A stretch of DNA of 64,000 nucleotides from Flavobacterium hydrocarbonoxydans (GCF_009789235.1 NZ_WSTB01000001.1:372001-436000), one strand, 5' to 3'; numbered from the stretch's first letter, positions 25,639 to 35,153 are shown. Notes: generated by a model from the letters alone, not told the origin. Made by a program: numbers and translations.

Positions 25639-28600
25639 TTAGAAGTTAACATTAAGCCCAATGGCTAAAACTTTTGCTACAGGATATACTCGCCCATTAG
25701 ACGCTTCGCCAGAATTGATTTCGGGATCATAACCGGCTTTCAACTTGGTAAATGTTAATAGATTTTGACCAGTAATATAAGCCCGGAACTTAGCTACACC
25801 TAATTGCTCCGTAAATCGGGAAGGGATTGTGTATCCTAACTGCACGTTTTTTAAGCGTAGATAAGAAGCATCTTGTATCCAAAAATCTGATTTGGCAGCA
25901 TTATTTGCTGATTCAGTTCCAATAGTTAATCGAGGATATTCAGCATCCGGATTTTGAGGTGTCCATCTGTCAATATGATAATCCATTACCGGACCTTCAT
26001 TGCTGTTATGAAACGCTTCTACTCCTTCACCTCGAATCCACATACTGCGTTTTCCAACACCTTGCAAAAAGATGCTTAAATCTAGTCCGTTCCAATTAAC
26101 GGTATAAGTAAGCCCGTAAGTATATCGCGGATAAGGATTTCCTAAAATAAAACGGTCATCTTCTTCCTTGATTACGCCGTCTCCATTTCTATCAACATAT
26201 CGTATATCTCCGGGTTTTGCACCTGCAGCATTAAAATTTTGTTTTGGACCATTAGCAACCTCAGCTGCGTTTTGAAAAAAACCATCACTTTTTAATCCAT
26301 AATACGAATTAATAGGAAATCCATTTTTTAGAATCGTAACCACATCCGTTCCGGAAATAAGCGTTCTTCCTCCGTCATCTGTTACCTCATTGACATTATC
26401 AGCAATATTTGCATTGATCGAATGTTTTACTTTTCCAGTTGTAAATAAATAAGTAGTACTAAACTCCCATCCTTTATTGTTTACTGTTCCAATATTTTGA
26501 GTAGGAGACTGACCGCCATAAATACCCGGAACCGGAAGATTGTTTACCAATACATCTTTAGAATTCTTGCTATATAAATCAAGTGCAAAGGATAATTTAT
26601 TATTAAAGAAACTAGCATCAATTCCGAAATCTAACATTTCACTGGTTTCCCAACTAAGATTCTGATTTACCTCACTGAAATAAGCCGCATTGGCCAGATT
26701 ATCATAAAAAGAATAAGCCTGAGTATTAATAGAAACCGTTCGCAGATATCTATAAAGCCCGATATCCTGATTACCAACCTGTCCCCACGAAGCACGAATT
26801 TTTAAATTACTTAAAAAACTTACTGATTCCATGAAGTTTTCTTTTGAGATTCTCCATGCTCCGGAGAATGAAGGGAAAACGCCCCATCTGTTTTCTGAAG
26901 AAAATCGCGAAGAACCATCTGCCCTTACATTTGCTTCTAAAAGATAACGATCATCATACGAGTAATTTATCCTTCCAAAATAGGATTGAATACCCCACTC
27001 TTCTCCACTTCCATAGGTGTTACTTTCATCCGTTACCTCACCATTGCCCACCACACCAAATTCGTTACCCGGAATGCCTATCTTTCTTACCTGAAACCAT
27101 CTTCTGTCGCTTTTTTCTTCAGATATTCCCAGCAAACCTGTAAAAGAATGATTTTCACCTATTCTTTTATTATAGTTTAAAGTAAGGGTTGAGTTGAGCA
27201 ACAAGGTTCTGTCAAAACGATCCATTACCGAGCTTTCATTGTCTCCGCCTCCTGTGTAAGGTGCATAATCAATAGATTTTCTAAACTCATGATTGTTGTT
27301 ATTCGACAAGTTGACTCCAAAAAATCCTTTAATTTTAAGATCCTTTAAGATAGACCATTCGGCCGTTAAACTTCCTACTAATCCATCGTTTTGATACGTT
27401 CGCATACCTCCTTCTGTTAAACGGGCCAATCCGTTAGAGTTACTGCCGCTTGGAAGCGTATAATTGCCGTTTTCATCTTTTACAGGATATATTACCGGAA
27501 TTCGGGTTGCCTGTTCTATAAGCCAGTTGGTCCAGTAAGCGTGTTCTTTGATTATAGCTCCGTTGTAAGCACCGCTGGCTGTTATATTCAATTTTTCCGA
27601 TAACTTTGAGTGAATGTTTATTCTGGCATTATTTCTTTTGAGACCATAATCGTCGTTGCCTTCAAATAAACTTTCCTGATCTACATGCCCAACCGAAACA
27701 TGGTACGAAGTTTTTTCTCCTCCTCCTTCTATCGAAAGATTTTGTGTAGATTGTGGTGCTAAATCTCTGTAAATTTCATCGATCCAAACGGTACCCTGCC
27801 CTATTTTTTTGAAATCTCGGATTTGATCTGGTGTAAATTTTGCCGGTAAACCCGAATTGATCAGGGCTTCGTTTCTTAGTTCAGCATATTCCCAGGCCTT
27901 GGCATATTTAGGCATATTGGTGGGCTTCTGAAACCCATAAATATAATCGTAAGCGATCCTCGTTTTTCCTGATTTGCCCATTTTGGTGGTAATTAGTATC
28001 ACACCATTAGCAGCTCTTGAACCATAGACAGCTGCAGAAGATGCGTCTTTAAGAACCGATACACTTTCGATATCATTGGGGTTGATATTGTCAATACTGC
28101 CTTCTAAACCATCAATTAATATTAAAGGATAGGTCCCGGACTGGAAAGTTCCAATTCCGCGAATATTGATATTTGTTCCCTGTCCCGGCTCACTGGATCC
28201 TTGCTGAATAACTACTCCAGCAATGGTTCCCTGTAAGGCCTGCGATGCGGTGGTGACAGGTTTATTTTCAAAAATATCCGATCCTACGTTACTAATTGCA
28301 GACGTTAGATTTGCCTTTTTCTGAGTTCCGTACCCCACAACAACAACCTCTTTTAAAAGGTTTTGTTCTTCTTTTAAAACAAAATCAAGAACAGTGCTGT
28401 TACCTACTGATTTTTCGACACTTTCATAACCTATATAACTGACTATGATAACCGAATTTGCCGGAGCTTTTAAAGTATAAACTCCATCAAGATTAGTCAT
28501 TGTGGCAGTTGTAGTTCCTTTTATACTAACTGTTGCACCAATTATAGTTTCGAGTGTTTTACTGTCTTTTACAGTTCCCGAAATTGAATTTTGAGCATAT

Positions 28601-28701
28601 AACACAGTCATATTAATCATCAAAAATAATGATAAAATTAGCCGTAATTTTTTGGAGCCAGATGTCCTAAAAACCGGAATGGGGGTTTTCTTATTTTTCA
28701 T
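25639..28701 (-). CDS. SusC-family TonB-dependent transporter (mannan locus)
   Basis: 1020 residues. Signal peptide ends at VLYAQ. Order: carboxypeptidase-regulatory-like domain (ISGTVKDSKTLETIIGATV), SusC signature (VVVGYGTQKKANLTSAIS), plug domain (INIRGIGTFQSGTYPLILIDGLEG, VLKDASSAAVYGSRAANGVILITTK) and a 22-strand barrel to the C-terminal NVNF. Imports oligosaccharides with SusD using TonB energy. Second gene of the operon, 50 bp after the fusion kinase gene. Confidence 0.96.
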   Translation of the reverse strand: MKNKKTPIPVFRTSGSKKLRLILSLFLMINMTVLYAQNSISGTVKDSKTLETIIGATVSIKGTTTATMTNLDGVYTLKAPANSVIIVSYIGYESVEKSVGNSTVLDFVLKEEQNLLKEVVVVGYGTQKKANLTSAISNVGSDIFENKPVTTASQALQGTIAGVVIQQGSSEPGQGTNINIRGIGTFQSGTYPLILIDGLEGSIDNINPNDIESVSVLKDASSAAVYGSRAANGVILITTKMGKSGKTRIAYDYIYGFQKPTNMPKYAKAWEYAELRNEALINSGLPAKFTPDQIRDFKKIGQGTVWIDEIYRDLAPQSTQNLSIEGGGEKTSYHVSVGHVDQESLFEGNDDYGLKRNNARINIHSKLSEKLNITASGAYNGAIIKEHAYWTNWLIEQATRIPVIYPVKDENGNYTLPSGSNSNGLARLTEGGMRTYQNDGLVGSLTAEWSILKDLKIKGFFGVNLSNNNNHEFRKSIDYAPYTGGGDNESSVMDRFDRTLLLNSTLTLNYNKRIGENHSFTGLLGISEEKSDRRWFQVRKIGIPGNEFGVVGNGEVTDESNTYGSGEEWGIQSYFGRINYSYDDRYLLEANVRADGSSRFSSENRWGVFPSFSGAWRISKENFMESVSFLSNLKIRASWGQVGNQDIGLYRYLRTVSINTQAYSFYDNLANAAYFSEVNQNLSWETSEMLDFGIDASFFNNKLSFALDLYSKNSKDVLVNNLPVPGIYGGQSPTQNIGTVNNKGWEFSTTYLFTTGKVKHSINANIADNVNEVTDDGGRTLISGTDVVTILKNGFPINSYYGLKSDGFFQNAAEVANGPKQNFNAAGAKPGDIRYVDRNGDGVIKEEDDRFILGNPYPRYTYGLTYTVNWNGLDLSIFLQGVGKRSMWIRGEGVEAFHNSNEGPVMDYHIDRWTPQNPDAEYPRLTIGTESANNAAKSDFWIQDASYLRLKNVQLGYTIPSRFTEQLGVAKFRAYITGQNLLTFTKLKAGYDPEINSGEASNGRVYPVAKVLAIGLNVNF

Positions 28702-28751
28702 AAATTCATAATTGATTTTAGATAATGGTTTATTAGTAAAGCGTGTTTTTA

Positions 28752-31436
28752 TTATTTCACAAAAGCCTTGATCAATAAGGTTTTTTGATTGGGATTTTCG
28801 TTATATATCGTGTAACTTTCCGCAGAAGCCGGAACCACAAATGTTTCAGCATAGTTAAAGCGCTGTCTGATTCCGTTTTTGGTTTCTATAATTACAGAAG
28901 TCCCTTCGATAAGCATCCAGACATGGCATTTGTTAGTAGTCGAAATATGAATTTCATTCTTCAGTGTGTATCGGTGTACATCATAAAAGTGCTCAGGATG
29001 TGTAGGTAAATGTTCCAGTTGGTATTCTTCTGTCTGAGCAATCACATAAGGCGCTGAAATCAGTTCCGGAACAACAGTAGCTCCTTTTCTTTCAAAATTT
29101 AAATTTTTCATACCATGCTCAATATTGATTGGTCGTGGTTTTCCATCTAAATCCAAACGCAGCCAATCGTACATTTTAAAAGTAAAAATATAGGGAGCAC
29201 TACTAATTTCCAGCACGAGATTGTTACTTCCTGAAGCATGAATGGTACCACTAGGTATTAAAAAAAGATCATGTTTTTTTGCAGTAAATTTTTGAATATA
29301 TTTATCTACATCTAATTCTTTTACCTCTTTTTGACTCTGTATTAATGCTTCATGAAATTCTTCAGGCTGAACACCATCCTGAAATCCTAAATAAACTAAG
29401 GGGTCGTTTTTACAATCCAAAATGTAATAGGTTTCATCCTGGGTAAATGGCATTCCGAAATTTTCTTTGATATATTCAGGAGTTGGATGACATTGAATCG
29501 AAAGATTTCCTCCATCGAAAGTATCCAGGAAGTCAAATCTAATAGGAAAGTCATATTGGAATCTCTCTGCGCAATCTCCCAAAACTTCTTTATGATTATT
29601 GAACATCAAAAAATCAAAAGAAACTTCTAGTAAATATTGGTCGCTTTCGAACATTATTCCATTTTCCAGCACCATTAGTTCAAAGGACCATGCCAGATTT
29701 TCGACCTCTTTATTCAAGCCTTCCATTTGTTCCTTCATCCAGGTTCCGCCCCAGGCTCCAGGCTCGAACCAAGGTCTTGGTCTAAAAACATTTTTTGCCA
29801 TTTGACTCAGCCCAGAGCGAAGTTCATCTCCAGTCATAAACAAGTAATTATCTGGTCTTTGCTCATCTACAATAAGATCAATGACCGGCAATATTTCATT
29901 TTTATGTTTGTTTAAAACGACCCAATCAACAAAGAAAAAACGTTTGTATGTTCTGCGGTTGTCAATTATATTTTTAGATCCCAGATTCGTTGCCATTCCG
30001 GCGCGGGCTCTAAACTGTAATTCATTTTTGGGTAAATCGAAATAAACAACCGGTGCCTGCCATTGGGCTAAAGAAGCTCCACAACCTAATATAATGTTTA
30101 TATCTACCGAAGTGTCCGGCTTGATTAGTTTTAGTTTTTCAGTATCAAACCAATCAATTAAATCTTTATCGGTAATTTTTCCGAAAAGAGGATCATCACC
30201 ACCTAAATAAGGCAGTAACATTTCGTCTAATTCATCCGAAGATTTCATGGCAGCATCCACATGAAACCATCGAACCGTTTTGCCTCTTTTTGTCAATTCC
30301 TGGTCAAGCTTTTCTATCAAATGATCCCAAAAAACACCTACATAACCATCAATTGTAATATTCTTGTGCTGTTCTATCCAGGTTGCAAATTCTTCGATAC
30401 CGGCTTTTATCTTGTTTTCTCCGAGCGGAAATGAAGGATAAGCATCATACGTAATTTCATTATTTACTTTCTTTTCAGGTGCTAAATACTGTTGTGTTTT
30501 ACGCCATTCTTTATTCTGTTCCAAATCTTGATTTTTTAAAGAGTTACTTGCATTTATGGCAGCTCCTATTATCGCAGCTTTGTCCCATAGTTTGCATATA
30601 TGAATTTTAGTTGTATTAATTTCCTGTATCTTTTTGTTGATTGTATCTAAAAAGTGATGGGATGCTTTTGCGATTCCTCCTCCCAAAACAAGGCTTTCGG
30701 GTTGAAAATTTGATATCCAGGGAGTCATAAACTGGATGAAATTTTCGGAAAATTCATTAAATAAATGAAGGGCATCAGTATCGTTATGGTCTGCAAGAGC
30801 GGTTATTTCTTTTACCGTCTGAACTTTTTCTCTATTCAATTGATTCCATTTTTGTACAAACCATCTTGTCGAAAAATAATCATCCGCAATTCCATTATTA
30901 AAAGGAATATTGTATAAATAACCATTTGGAGGTACGCCCTTACCTTCTATTGATTGTACACTCCCATTGATTAAGAAAGTGCTTCCAAAACCTGTTCCTA
31001 ATGTTAATACAATGCTTCGCGAATTTTGCTTTGCTGCTCCTGCGCTATATTCGCCCATAGCAAAACTTTCTGCATCATTTAAAAAGTAAACCGGAACATT
31101 ATTTACAATCTTTTTAATTTCCTGTTTTACATTCAGACCAAATAGGGAATCATATTTTTTAACACCATTAATTTCCGAAATGCCGTCTTTGTAGTTAAAA
31201 GGCCCTGGCATCGAGACACCTACGGCAGCAATTTGAGCCAAAGTTATATGGGAAGGATTGTCTATTATTTTTTCGATCAGATATTTAAAGCCTGTAAAAA
31301 AGGTATGGCAGGGACCATTCGAATCTAATAGTGTCTTTTGATAAGTATCGGCAACAAGCAAACCTGTCTCAGAATCAATTAAAGCTCCTGATATGTGTGA
31401 GCCTCCAATATCAACACCTAAATAATAAAATTTCAT
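28752..31436 (-). CDS. ROK sugar kinase fused to class I-like mannose-6-phosphate isomerase
   Basis: 894 residues, cytoplasmic. Residues about 1-300 are a ROK kinase: GVDIGGSHISGALID phosphate loop, VGVSMPGP, NDAESFAMGEY with the catalytic Asp, LGTGFGST and LGGGIAKA. The usual ROK zinc motif (CxCGxxGCxE) is absent and replaced by an FSTRWF segment. Residues about 330-545 resemble a degenerate P-loop kinase-like domain without a clear Walker A. Residues about 550-894 are a cupin isomerase with zinc-ligand candidates in QCHPTPEY and IPSGTIHASG. Together this would turn mannose into mannose-6-phosphate and then fructose-6-phosphate, fitting the mannan operon it heads. The kinase substrate is inferred. 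The promoter region with a palindrome lies just upstream. Confidence 0.85.
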   Translation of the reverse strand: MKFYYLGVDIGGSHISGALIDSETGLLVADTYQKTLLDSNGPCHTFFTGFKYLIEKIIDNPSHITLAQIAAVGVSMPGPFNYKDGISEINGVKKYDSLFGLNVKQEIKKIVNNVPVYFLNDAESFAMGEYSAGAAKQNSRSIVLTLGTGFGSTFLINGSVQSIEGKGVPPNGYLYNIPFNNGIADDYFSTRWFVQKWNQLNREKVQTVKEITALADHNDTDALHLFNEFSENFIQFMTPWISNFQPESLVLGGGIAKASHHFLDTINKKIQEINTTKIHICKLWDKAAIIGAAINASNSLKNQDLEQNKEWRKTQQYLAPEKKVNNEITYDAYPSFPLGENKIKAGIEEFATWIEQHKNITIDGYVGVFWDHLIEKLDQELTKRGKTVRWFHVDAAMKSSDELDEMLLPYLGGDDPLFGKITDKDLIDWFDTEKLKLIKPDTSVDINIILGCGASLAQWQAPVVYFDLPKNELQFRARAGMATNLGSKNIIDNRRTYKRFFFVDWVVLNKHKNEILPVIDLIVDEQRPDNYLFMTGDELRSGLSQMAKNVFRPRPWFEPGAWGGTWMKEQMEGLNKEVENLAWSFELMVLENGIMFESDQYLLEVSFDFLMFNNHKEVLGDCAERFQYDFPIRFDFLDTFDGGNLSIQCHPTPEYIKENFGMPFTQDETYYILDCKNDPLVYLGFQDGVQPEEFHEALIQSQKEVKELDVDKYIQKFTAKKHDLFLIPSGTIHASGSNNLVLEISSAPYIFTFKMYDWLRLDLDGKPRPINIEHGMKNLNFERKGATVVPELISAPYVIAQTEEYQLEHLPTHPEHFYDVHRYTLKNEIHISTTNKCHVWMLIEGTSVIIETKNGIRQRFNYAETFVVPASAESYTIYNENPNQKTLLIKAFVK

Positions 31437-31476
31437 AATGTTTTAATTAAAAATAATAGCAGTTAATTTGACTATG

Positions 31477-31492
31477 TATATATGTATATACA
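31477..31492. promoter_or_regulatory. Perfect palindrome, candidate GntR operator
   Basis: GTATATA-TG-TATATAC, 16 bp, in the 259-bp region between the divergent mannan operon and its GntR-family regulator gene, 41 bp upstream of the operon's first start codon. HutC-subfamily regulators bind short palindromes of this size. The link is by position. Confidence 0.55.
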
Positions 31493-31543
31493 ATATCGTT
31501 ATAGCAAAGTAAATAAATTGTTATCAGACCGCAAAGCGAGCTA

Positions 31544-31575
31544 TTGTTTTTTATCAAAAAAATAAAGTAACTTTG
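31544..31575 (+). promoter_or_regulatory. Candidate promoter of the GntR regulator gene
   Basis: TTG (31544-31546), 21 nt, TAACTTTG (31568-31575) match the Bacteroidota -33/-7 pattern. Predicted transcription would start about 110 nt before the ATG at 31696. Confidence 0.5.
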
Positions 31576-31695
31576 TACGAATATTTTAAATAAAATGATT
31601 TTATCGTTGCGTGGTATTGCTCTTTTGGCCTGAAACACTTTGTTTTTAAATGTTTAACAAAAATGAATGATTCGTAATGAATTTGATAAATAAGT

Positions 31696-32430
31696 ATGAA
31701 AATAACATTAAATCACAATAGTCCTATTCCGCTTCACGTTCAGATAGAGGAACAATTAAGAGTAGCAATTGCGTCTGAAGAGTATCAAAAAGGAGTAAAA
31801 TTGCCTAACGAAATGGATTTGTCTAAACAATTAGGAATTTCCAGAAGTACATTACGCCAGTCTATAAATAAACTGGTTTATGAAGGCTTACTCATGCGAA
31901 AAAAAGGCGTTGGAACTTTTGCAAAAAAAACCTCTGTAAGTTCAAAAGCACAAAATTGGCTAAGTTTTTCTCAGGAAATGAAAACACTGGGGATAGAGAC
32001 CAAAAATTATGAGTTGCATTTAAGCTGGGTAAAACCAACAGAAGAACTTTGTCTGTTTTTTGATATTAAAGATGATATAAGGATTTTAAAATTAGAACGA
32101 TTAAGAGGCAAAGCCGAATACCCTTTTGTCTATTTCATATCCTATTTTAACCCTAGAATAGGTTTAACTGGAAATGAGGATTTTTCCCGTCCTTTATATG
32201 AAATACTGGGACAGGATTATAACTCAATTGCCAAACTGTCTAAAGAAGAGATTAGTGCCATCAGCGCAGATGCAATTTTAGCTGAAAAATTAGAAATAAA
32301 AACCGGAGACCCCATATTGAAGCGTAAAAGATTTGTTTTTGATCCCGGCAGCCGGCCTCTGGAATGGAATGTTGGATATTATAAAGCGGATAGTTTTACC
32401 TACACCCTTGAATTTGAGCGGGAAATATAA
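31696..32430 (+). CDS. GntR-family (HutC/UTRA) transcriptional regulator of the mannan locus
   Basis: 244 residues. N-terminal winged helix (about 10-75: PIPLHVQIEEQLRVAI ... KLPNEMDLSKQLGISRSTLRQSINKLVYEGLLMRKKGVGTF), C-terminal UTRA ligand-binding domain (about 95-240, ending RPLEWNVGYYKADSFTYTLEFER). UTRA domains usually sense a sugar phosphate or related metabolite; mannose-6-phosphate is a reasonable guess here. Divergently transcribed from the eight-gene mannan operon, so it is probably the local regulator, using the palindrome at 31477-31492. Binding was not shown. Confidence 0.93.
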   Translation: MKITLNHNSPIPLHVQIEEQLRVAIASEEYQKGVKLPNEMDLSKQLGISRSTLRQSINKLVYEGLLMRKKGVGTFAKKTSVSSKAQNWLSFSQEMKTLGIETKNYELHLSWVKPTEELCLFFDIKDDIRILKLERLRGKAEYPFVYFISYFNPRIGLTGNEDFSRPLYEILGQDYNSIAKLSKEEISAISADAILAEKLEIKTGDPILKRKRFVFDPGSRPLEWNVGYYKADSFTYTLEFEREI

Positions 32431-32577
32431 TTTTTAAACTTTTTTGAATAAATTTAAAAAACTTATAGGATTTACTTCAATACTACTTCTTAAAAAGAAA
32501 GTTAACGATGTAGATGTTTCTACCGCGAGAGAAAAGCTAATTCATATTTAAAGTAATTAAAAGTAGTGCTACATGAT

Positions 32578-32612
32578 TTGTGAGCAAAGTTTAGAATACT
32601 GCTCCTCCCCAC
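32578..32612 (+). other. Second tRNA 3'-end-like segment
   Basis: TTGTGAGC ... GAATACTGCTCCTCCCCAC aligns with 9611-9645 over 35 positions at roughly three-quarters identity, sharing GAGC, GAAT, CTGCTC and TCCCCAC. GAGCA and TGCTC could pair. It is more decayed (the TTCGAAT loop is lost). Probably an old attachment-site scar. Confidence 0.4.
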
Positions 32613-32618
32613 AAAAAA

Positions 32619-32648
32619 AGTCCTAAAATTGCAATTAGGACTTTTTTT
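32619..32648 (+). terminator. Intrinsic terminator
   Basis: AGTCCTAA and TTAGGACT arms with an 8-nt loop followed by seven T. It is some 190 bp beyond the GntR stop and just after the tRNA-like scar, as a tRNA terminator would be. Confidence 0.75.
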
Positions 32649-32830
32649 ATGCTTAAATTTTAATGATTATGGATCCGAAATTTAAACATCGAAAAAAATC
32701 AAAATCAACATCCTTTTACAAAATAGGTTCTGCTACTTTTTTATGTGCTCTTGATGATTTTTTATGTCGTATTTTTATTACTTTTTGTATGTTTGTATAG
32801 ATATAAAGCTAACATTCATACATTTTTAAA

Positions 32831-33846
32831 ATGCTACAAAACCAATCCATAATTCCTGATATAAAAGCAATAATAGCGACTTCAAGAGAGAGAGTGCAAT
32901 TAGAGCTGTTGATAACGAAAGAACCATAATGTATTGGAATATCGGGAAACGTATTTTTGAGGAAAAACAGCAGGGAAAAGAAAGAGCTGAGTATGGCACT
33001 TATCTAATTAAATATCTTGCAGAACAACTACAGCCTGAATATGGTAGTGGATTTTCAGTAAGACAATTAGAGCGGTATCGTCAGTTTTACAGAACTTTTC
33101 CAATTGCGTCCGCACTGCGGACGCAATTAAGCTGGACGCAGTATAAACTATTATTATCAATTGATACCCAAGAAAAAAGAGAATTCTATATAGCTGAAAG
33201 TGTAAAAAATAATTGGACATCTAGACAATTAGAACGTCAAATAAACAGCAGTTTATATGAACGTCTATTAGCAAGTAGCGATAAAGACAGTGTGCTGGCT
33301 GTTGCAAAAAATGAAAAAACACCTTCAGATGCACGAGAGATTATAAAAGACCCAATGTATTTGGAATTCTTAGGCTTAAAACGTGAAGCTGCATATTATG
33401 AAAAAGATCTTGAACAGGCAATTATAACACACCTTCAAGAGTTTCTACTAGAAATAGGAAACGGATTTTCTTTTGTTGCAAGGCAAAAAAGAATTCATAT
33501 TGATGGAGATGAGTTTTTTGCAGATCTGGTATTTTATAATAGACTGCTTCAATGTTTTGTTTTAATTGAAATAAAAACCCACAAGCTTACGCATCAGGAT
33601 ATTGGTCAGTTACAAATGTATGTTAACTACTACGACCGCATTGAGAAAAATGAAAATGAAAATCCTACGATTGGAATATTACTATGCGCTGATAAAAATG
33701 ATGGAGTAGTTAAATTTACATTACCTGAAAGCAACAAAAGTATTATTGCAAGCCAATATCGTTTATACCTTCCGACTGAACAACAATTACTAGAAGAAGT
33801 CAAGAAAGAAATGGAAAATTTTGAAGATGACAAAAAAATCAAATAA
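32831..33846 (+). pseudogene. DUF1016/YhcG-family PDDEXK nuclease with an N-terminal frameshift
   Basis: From ATG 32831 the frame reads MLQNQSIIPDIKAIIATSRERV and then, after the GA-repeat near 32890-32900, shifts. The expected continuation IRAVDNERTIMYWNIGKR is in the other frame, and 305 residues stay open from 32929. These hold DUF1016_N (YWNIGKRIFEEKQQGKERAEYGTYLIKYLAEQLQPEYG) and the C-terminal PDDEXK nuclease (EFFADLVFYNRLLQCFVLIEIKTHKLTHQDIGQLQMYVNYY, with the D-x(n)-E-x-K residues). A product starting at MYWN would lack about 33 residues but keep the nuclease core. Such genes are often mobile and of unclear role, with links to defence and restriction. The stop codon lies inside a terminator hairpin. 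Confidence 0.75.
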
Positions 33847-33873
33847 TTTAAAAAATAGTTATTTGATTTTTTT
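33832..33873. terminator. Terminator overlapping the nuclease stop codon
   Basis: Perfect 15-bp stem AAAAAAATCAAATAA / TTATTTGATTTTTTT with a 12-nt loop. The left arm includes the stop codon. Confidence 0.8.
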
Positions 33874-33893
33874 GACAAAATCGTGTCACAGCA
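33873..33893 (+). repeat. Arm-type repeat 3
   Basis: TGACAAAATCGTGTCACAGCA, related to the copies at 9553 and 9792 beside the integrase. It shares the trailing CAGCA and following A-rich stretch with the 9553 copy. Confidence 0.45.
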
Positions 33894-33932
33894 AATTTCT
33901 AAAAATAATTAATTACAGATCAATTCTCTAAA

Positions 33933-35102
33933 TTATTTAAATAACTGAGATGCAAACTGATATAAACATCTTCGCCATGTGAGCCATTCATGTGCCGTTT
34001 CTGGCGATTCGTAGTATTTATATTTAATACCCTGCTGGTCTAACATCGTTTTGAATGCGCCAACTGATTTAGGAAAAGGAACAGGCTCTTTAGTCCCTAA
34101 ACCTAACCAAAAAAGCTTTATTTTTTTATTGAGTGCTGCTCCTTCTTTATACTTTCCATCTAAAAAACTAGAAGTATCGATAGGTTCTGTACTCGGATAA
34201 TTGGCTGTTCCGCTAAATCCTCCATAATAAGAAAAAGTGTCCAGCTGGTTCATCATAATTCTCATCGTTTGATTGGCTCCCATCGAAAGACCCGCAATTG
34301 CTCTATTTTCACGATTCGCGATAGTACGGAACTTTGTGTCTATCATCGGAATCACTTCGGTAATAAGAACCTCTTCAAAAACAGATTCCGGACGTTCTTT
34401 TTTCTCTTTAGAATCTTTGCTTTGCGGTTTATAGGCATAACCATTATCCATAACGATAATCATAGGAGTTGCCTCTTTTGAAGCGATCAGATTATCCAAA
34501 ATTAAATTTGCTTTTCCCTGAGACGACCAGCCTGTTTCATCTTCAAAACTTCCGTGTTGTAAATAAAGGACTGGGTAACGTGTTTTGGGATTTTCGTTAT
34601 AACCCGGTGGTGTATAAATAAAACAGCGTCTAAAAGAATTGGTTAGTTTAGAAAAATAAATATTTTCGCTTACAAGACCGTGTGATACATTTTTCAAATC
34701 ATAAAATTCCTGATCTTTAGCCGGAATTTCTATTCCGCTACCCCAACGTCCGGCGCCATAAAAATACAAACTTCCCGGATCCGGAACCGAAGCTCCATCT
34801 ATATTTAACTGATAATAATGAAATCCTTCATCCTGAGGATTGGATTCTCCTGTCCATATTCCATTGGCGTCTTTTCGCATATCATATTTTACACCGCCAA
34901 TATCAAGCTGTACTTTGTTTGCATTTGGCGCAAGAATACTGGCACGCACACGTCCCTGCGAATTGACTTGTGGAAATTGTTTTTCTGGCTGATTTACTGA
35001 CGAAGGTTTAAAATCTTCGGTTACCAAATTTGCTTCCTGGCTCCAGCCTGAATGAGAATACATGCTGAAAATTATAAGGATACTATTAAAAAATCGTTTC
35101 AT
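33933..35102 (-). CDS. CE1-type esterase with N-terminal Ig-like/CBM48-like domain (second esterase)
   Basis: 389 residues, signal peptide ending at GWSQ. Residues about 30-125 form an E-set/CBM48-like domain (VRASILAPNANKVQLDIGG ... GFHYYQLNIDG). Residues about 150-389 are an alpha/beta hydrolase of the esterase-D/feruloyl esterase type: [17 protein letters not shown], nucleophile Ser in GLSMGAN, and His in the HEWLTWRR end block. Members remove acetyl or feruloyl groups from xylan. Last gene of the hemicellulose cluster, 160 bp after GH9. Similar to the esterase at 37977-39101 over its whole length, so a duplication. Confidence 0.87.
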   Translation of the reverse strand: MKRFFNSILIIFSMYSHSGWSQEANLVTEDFKPSSVNQPEKQFPQVNSQGRVRASILAPNANKVQLDIGGVKYDMRKDANGIWTGESNPQDEGFHYYQLNIDGASVPDPGSLYFYGAGRWGSGIEIPAKDQEFYDLKNVSHGLVSENIYFSKLTNSFRRCFIYTPPGYNENPKTRYPVLYLQHGSFEDETGWSSQGKANLILDNLIASKEATPMIIVMDNGYAYKPQSKDSKEKKERPESVFEEVLITEVIPMIDTKFRTIANRENRAIAGLSMGANQTMRIMMNQLDTFSYYGGFSGTANYPSTEPIDTSSFLDGKYKEGAALNKKIKLFWLGLGTKEPVPFPKSVGAFKTMLDQQGIKYKYYESPETAHEWLTWRRCLYQFASQLFK

Positions 35103-35153
35103 TTTTATATTTGTTTAATGTTGTGATTAGTTTTACCGCAAAGCCCGGCTGAA

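Larger units (their letters stand above)
32431..32830. other. 400-bp gap with tRNA-like scar and terminator
   Basis: Contains the tRNA-3'-like segment at 32578-32612 and the hairpin terminator at 32619-32648, then an A/T-rich stretch that presumably holds the promoter of the nuclease gene. No other coding frame was seen. Confidence 0.5.

Noticed and set aside
26844..27180. Plus-strand frames inside the mannan SusC gene
   Set aside because: Antisense shadows of a long, well-supported gene; the same applies to the other short plus-strand frames within the carbohydrate operons.
31447..31638. Small minus-strand frame in the regulator-operon gap
   Set aside because: It covers the palindrome and promoter elements, has no family resemblance, and ends before the fusion gene; treated as regulatory DNA.
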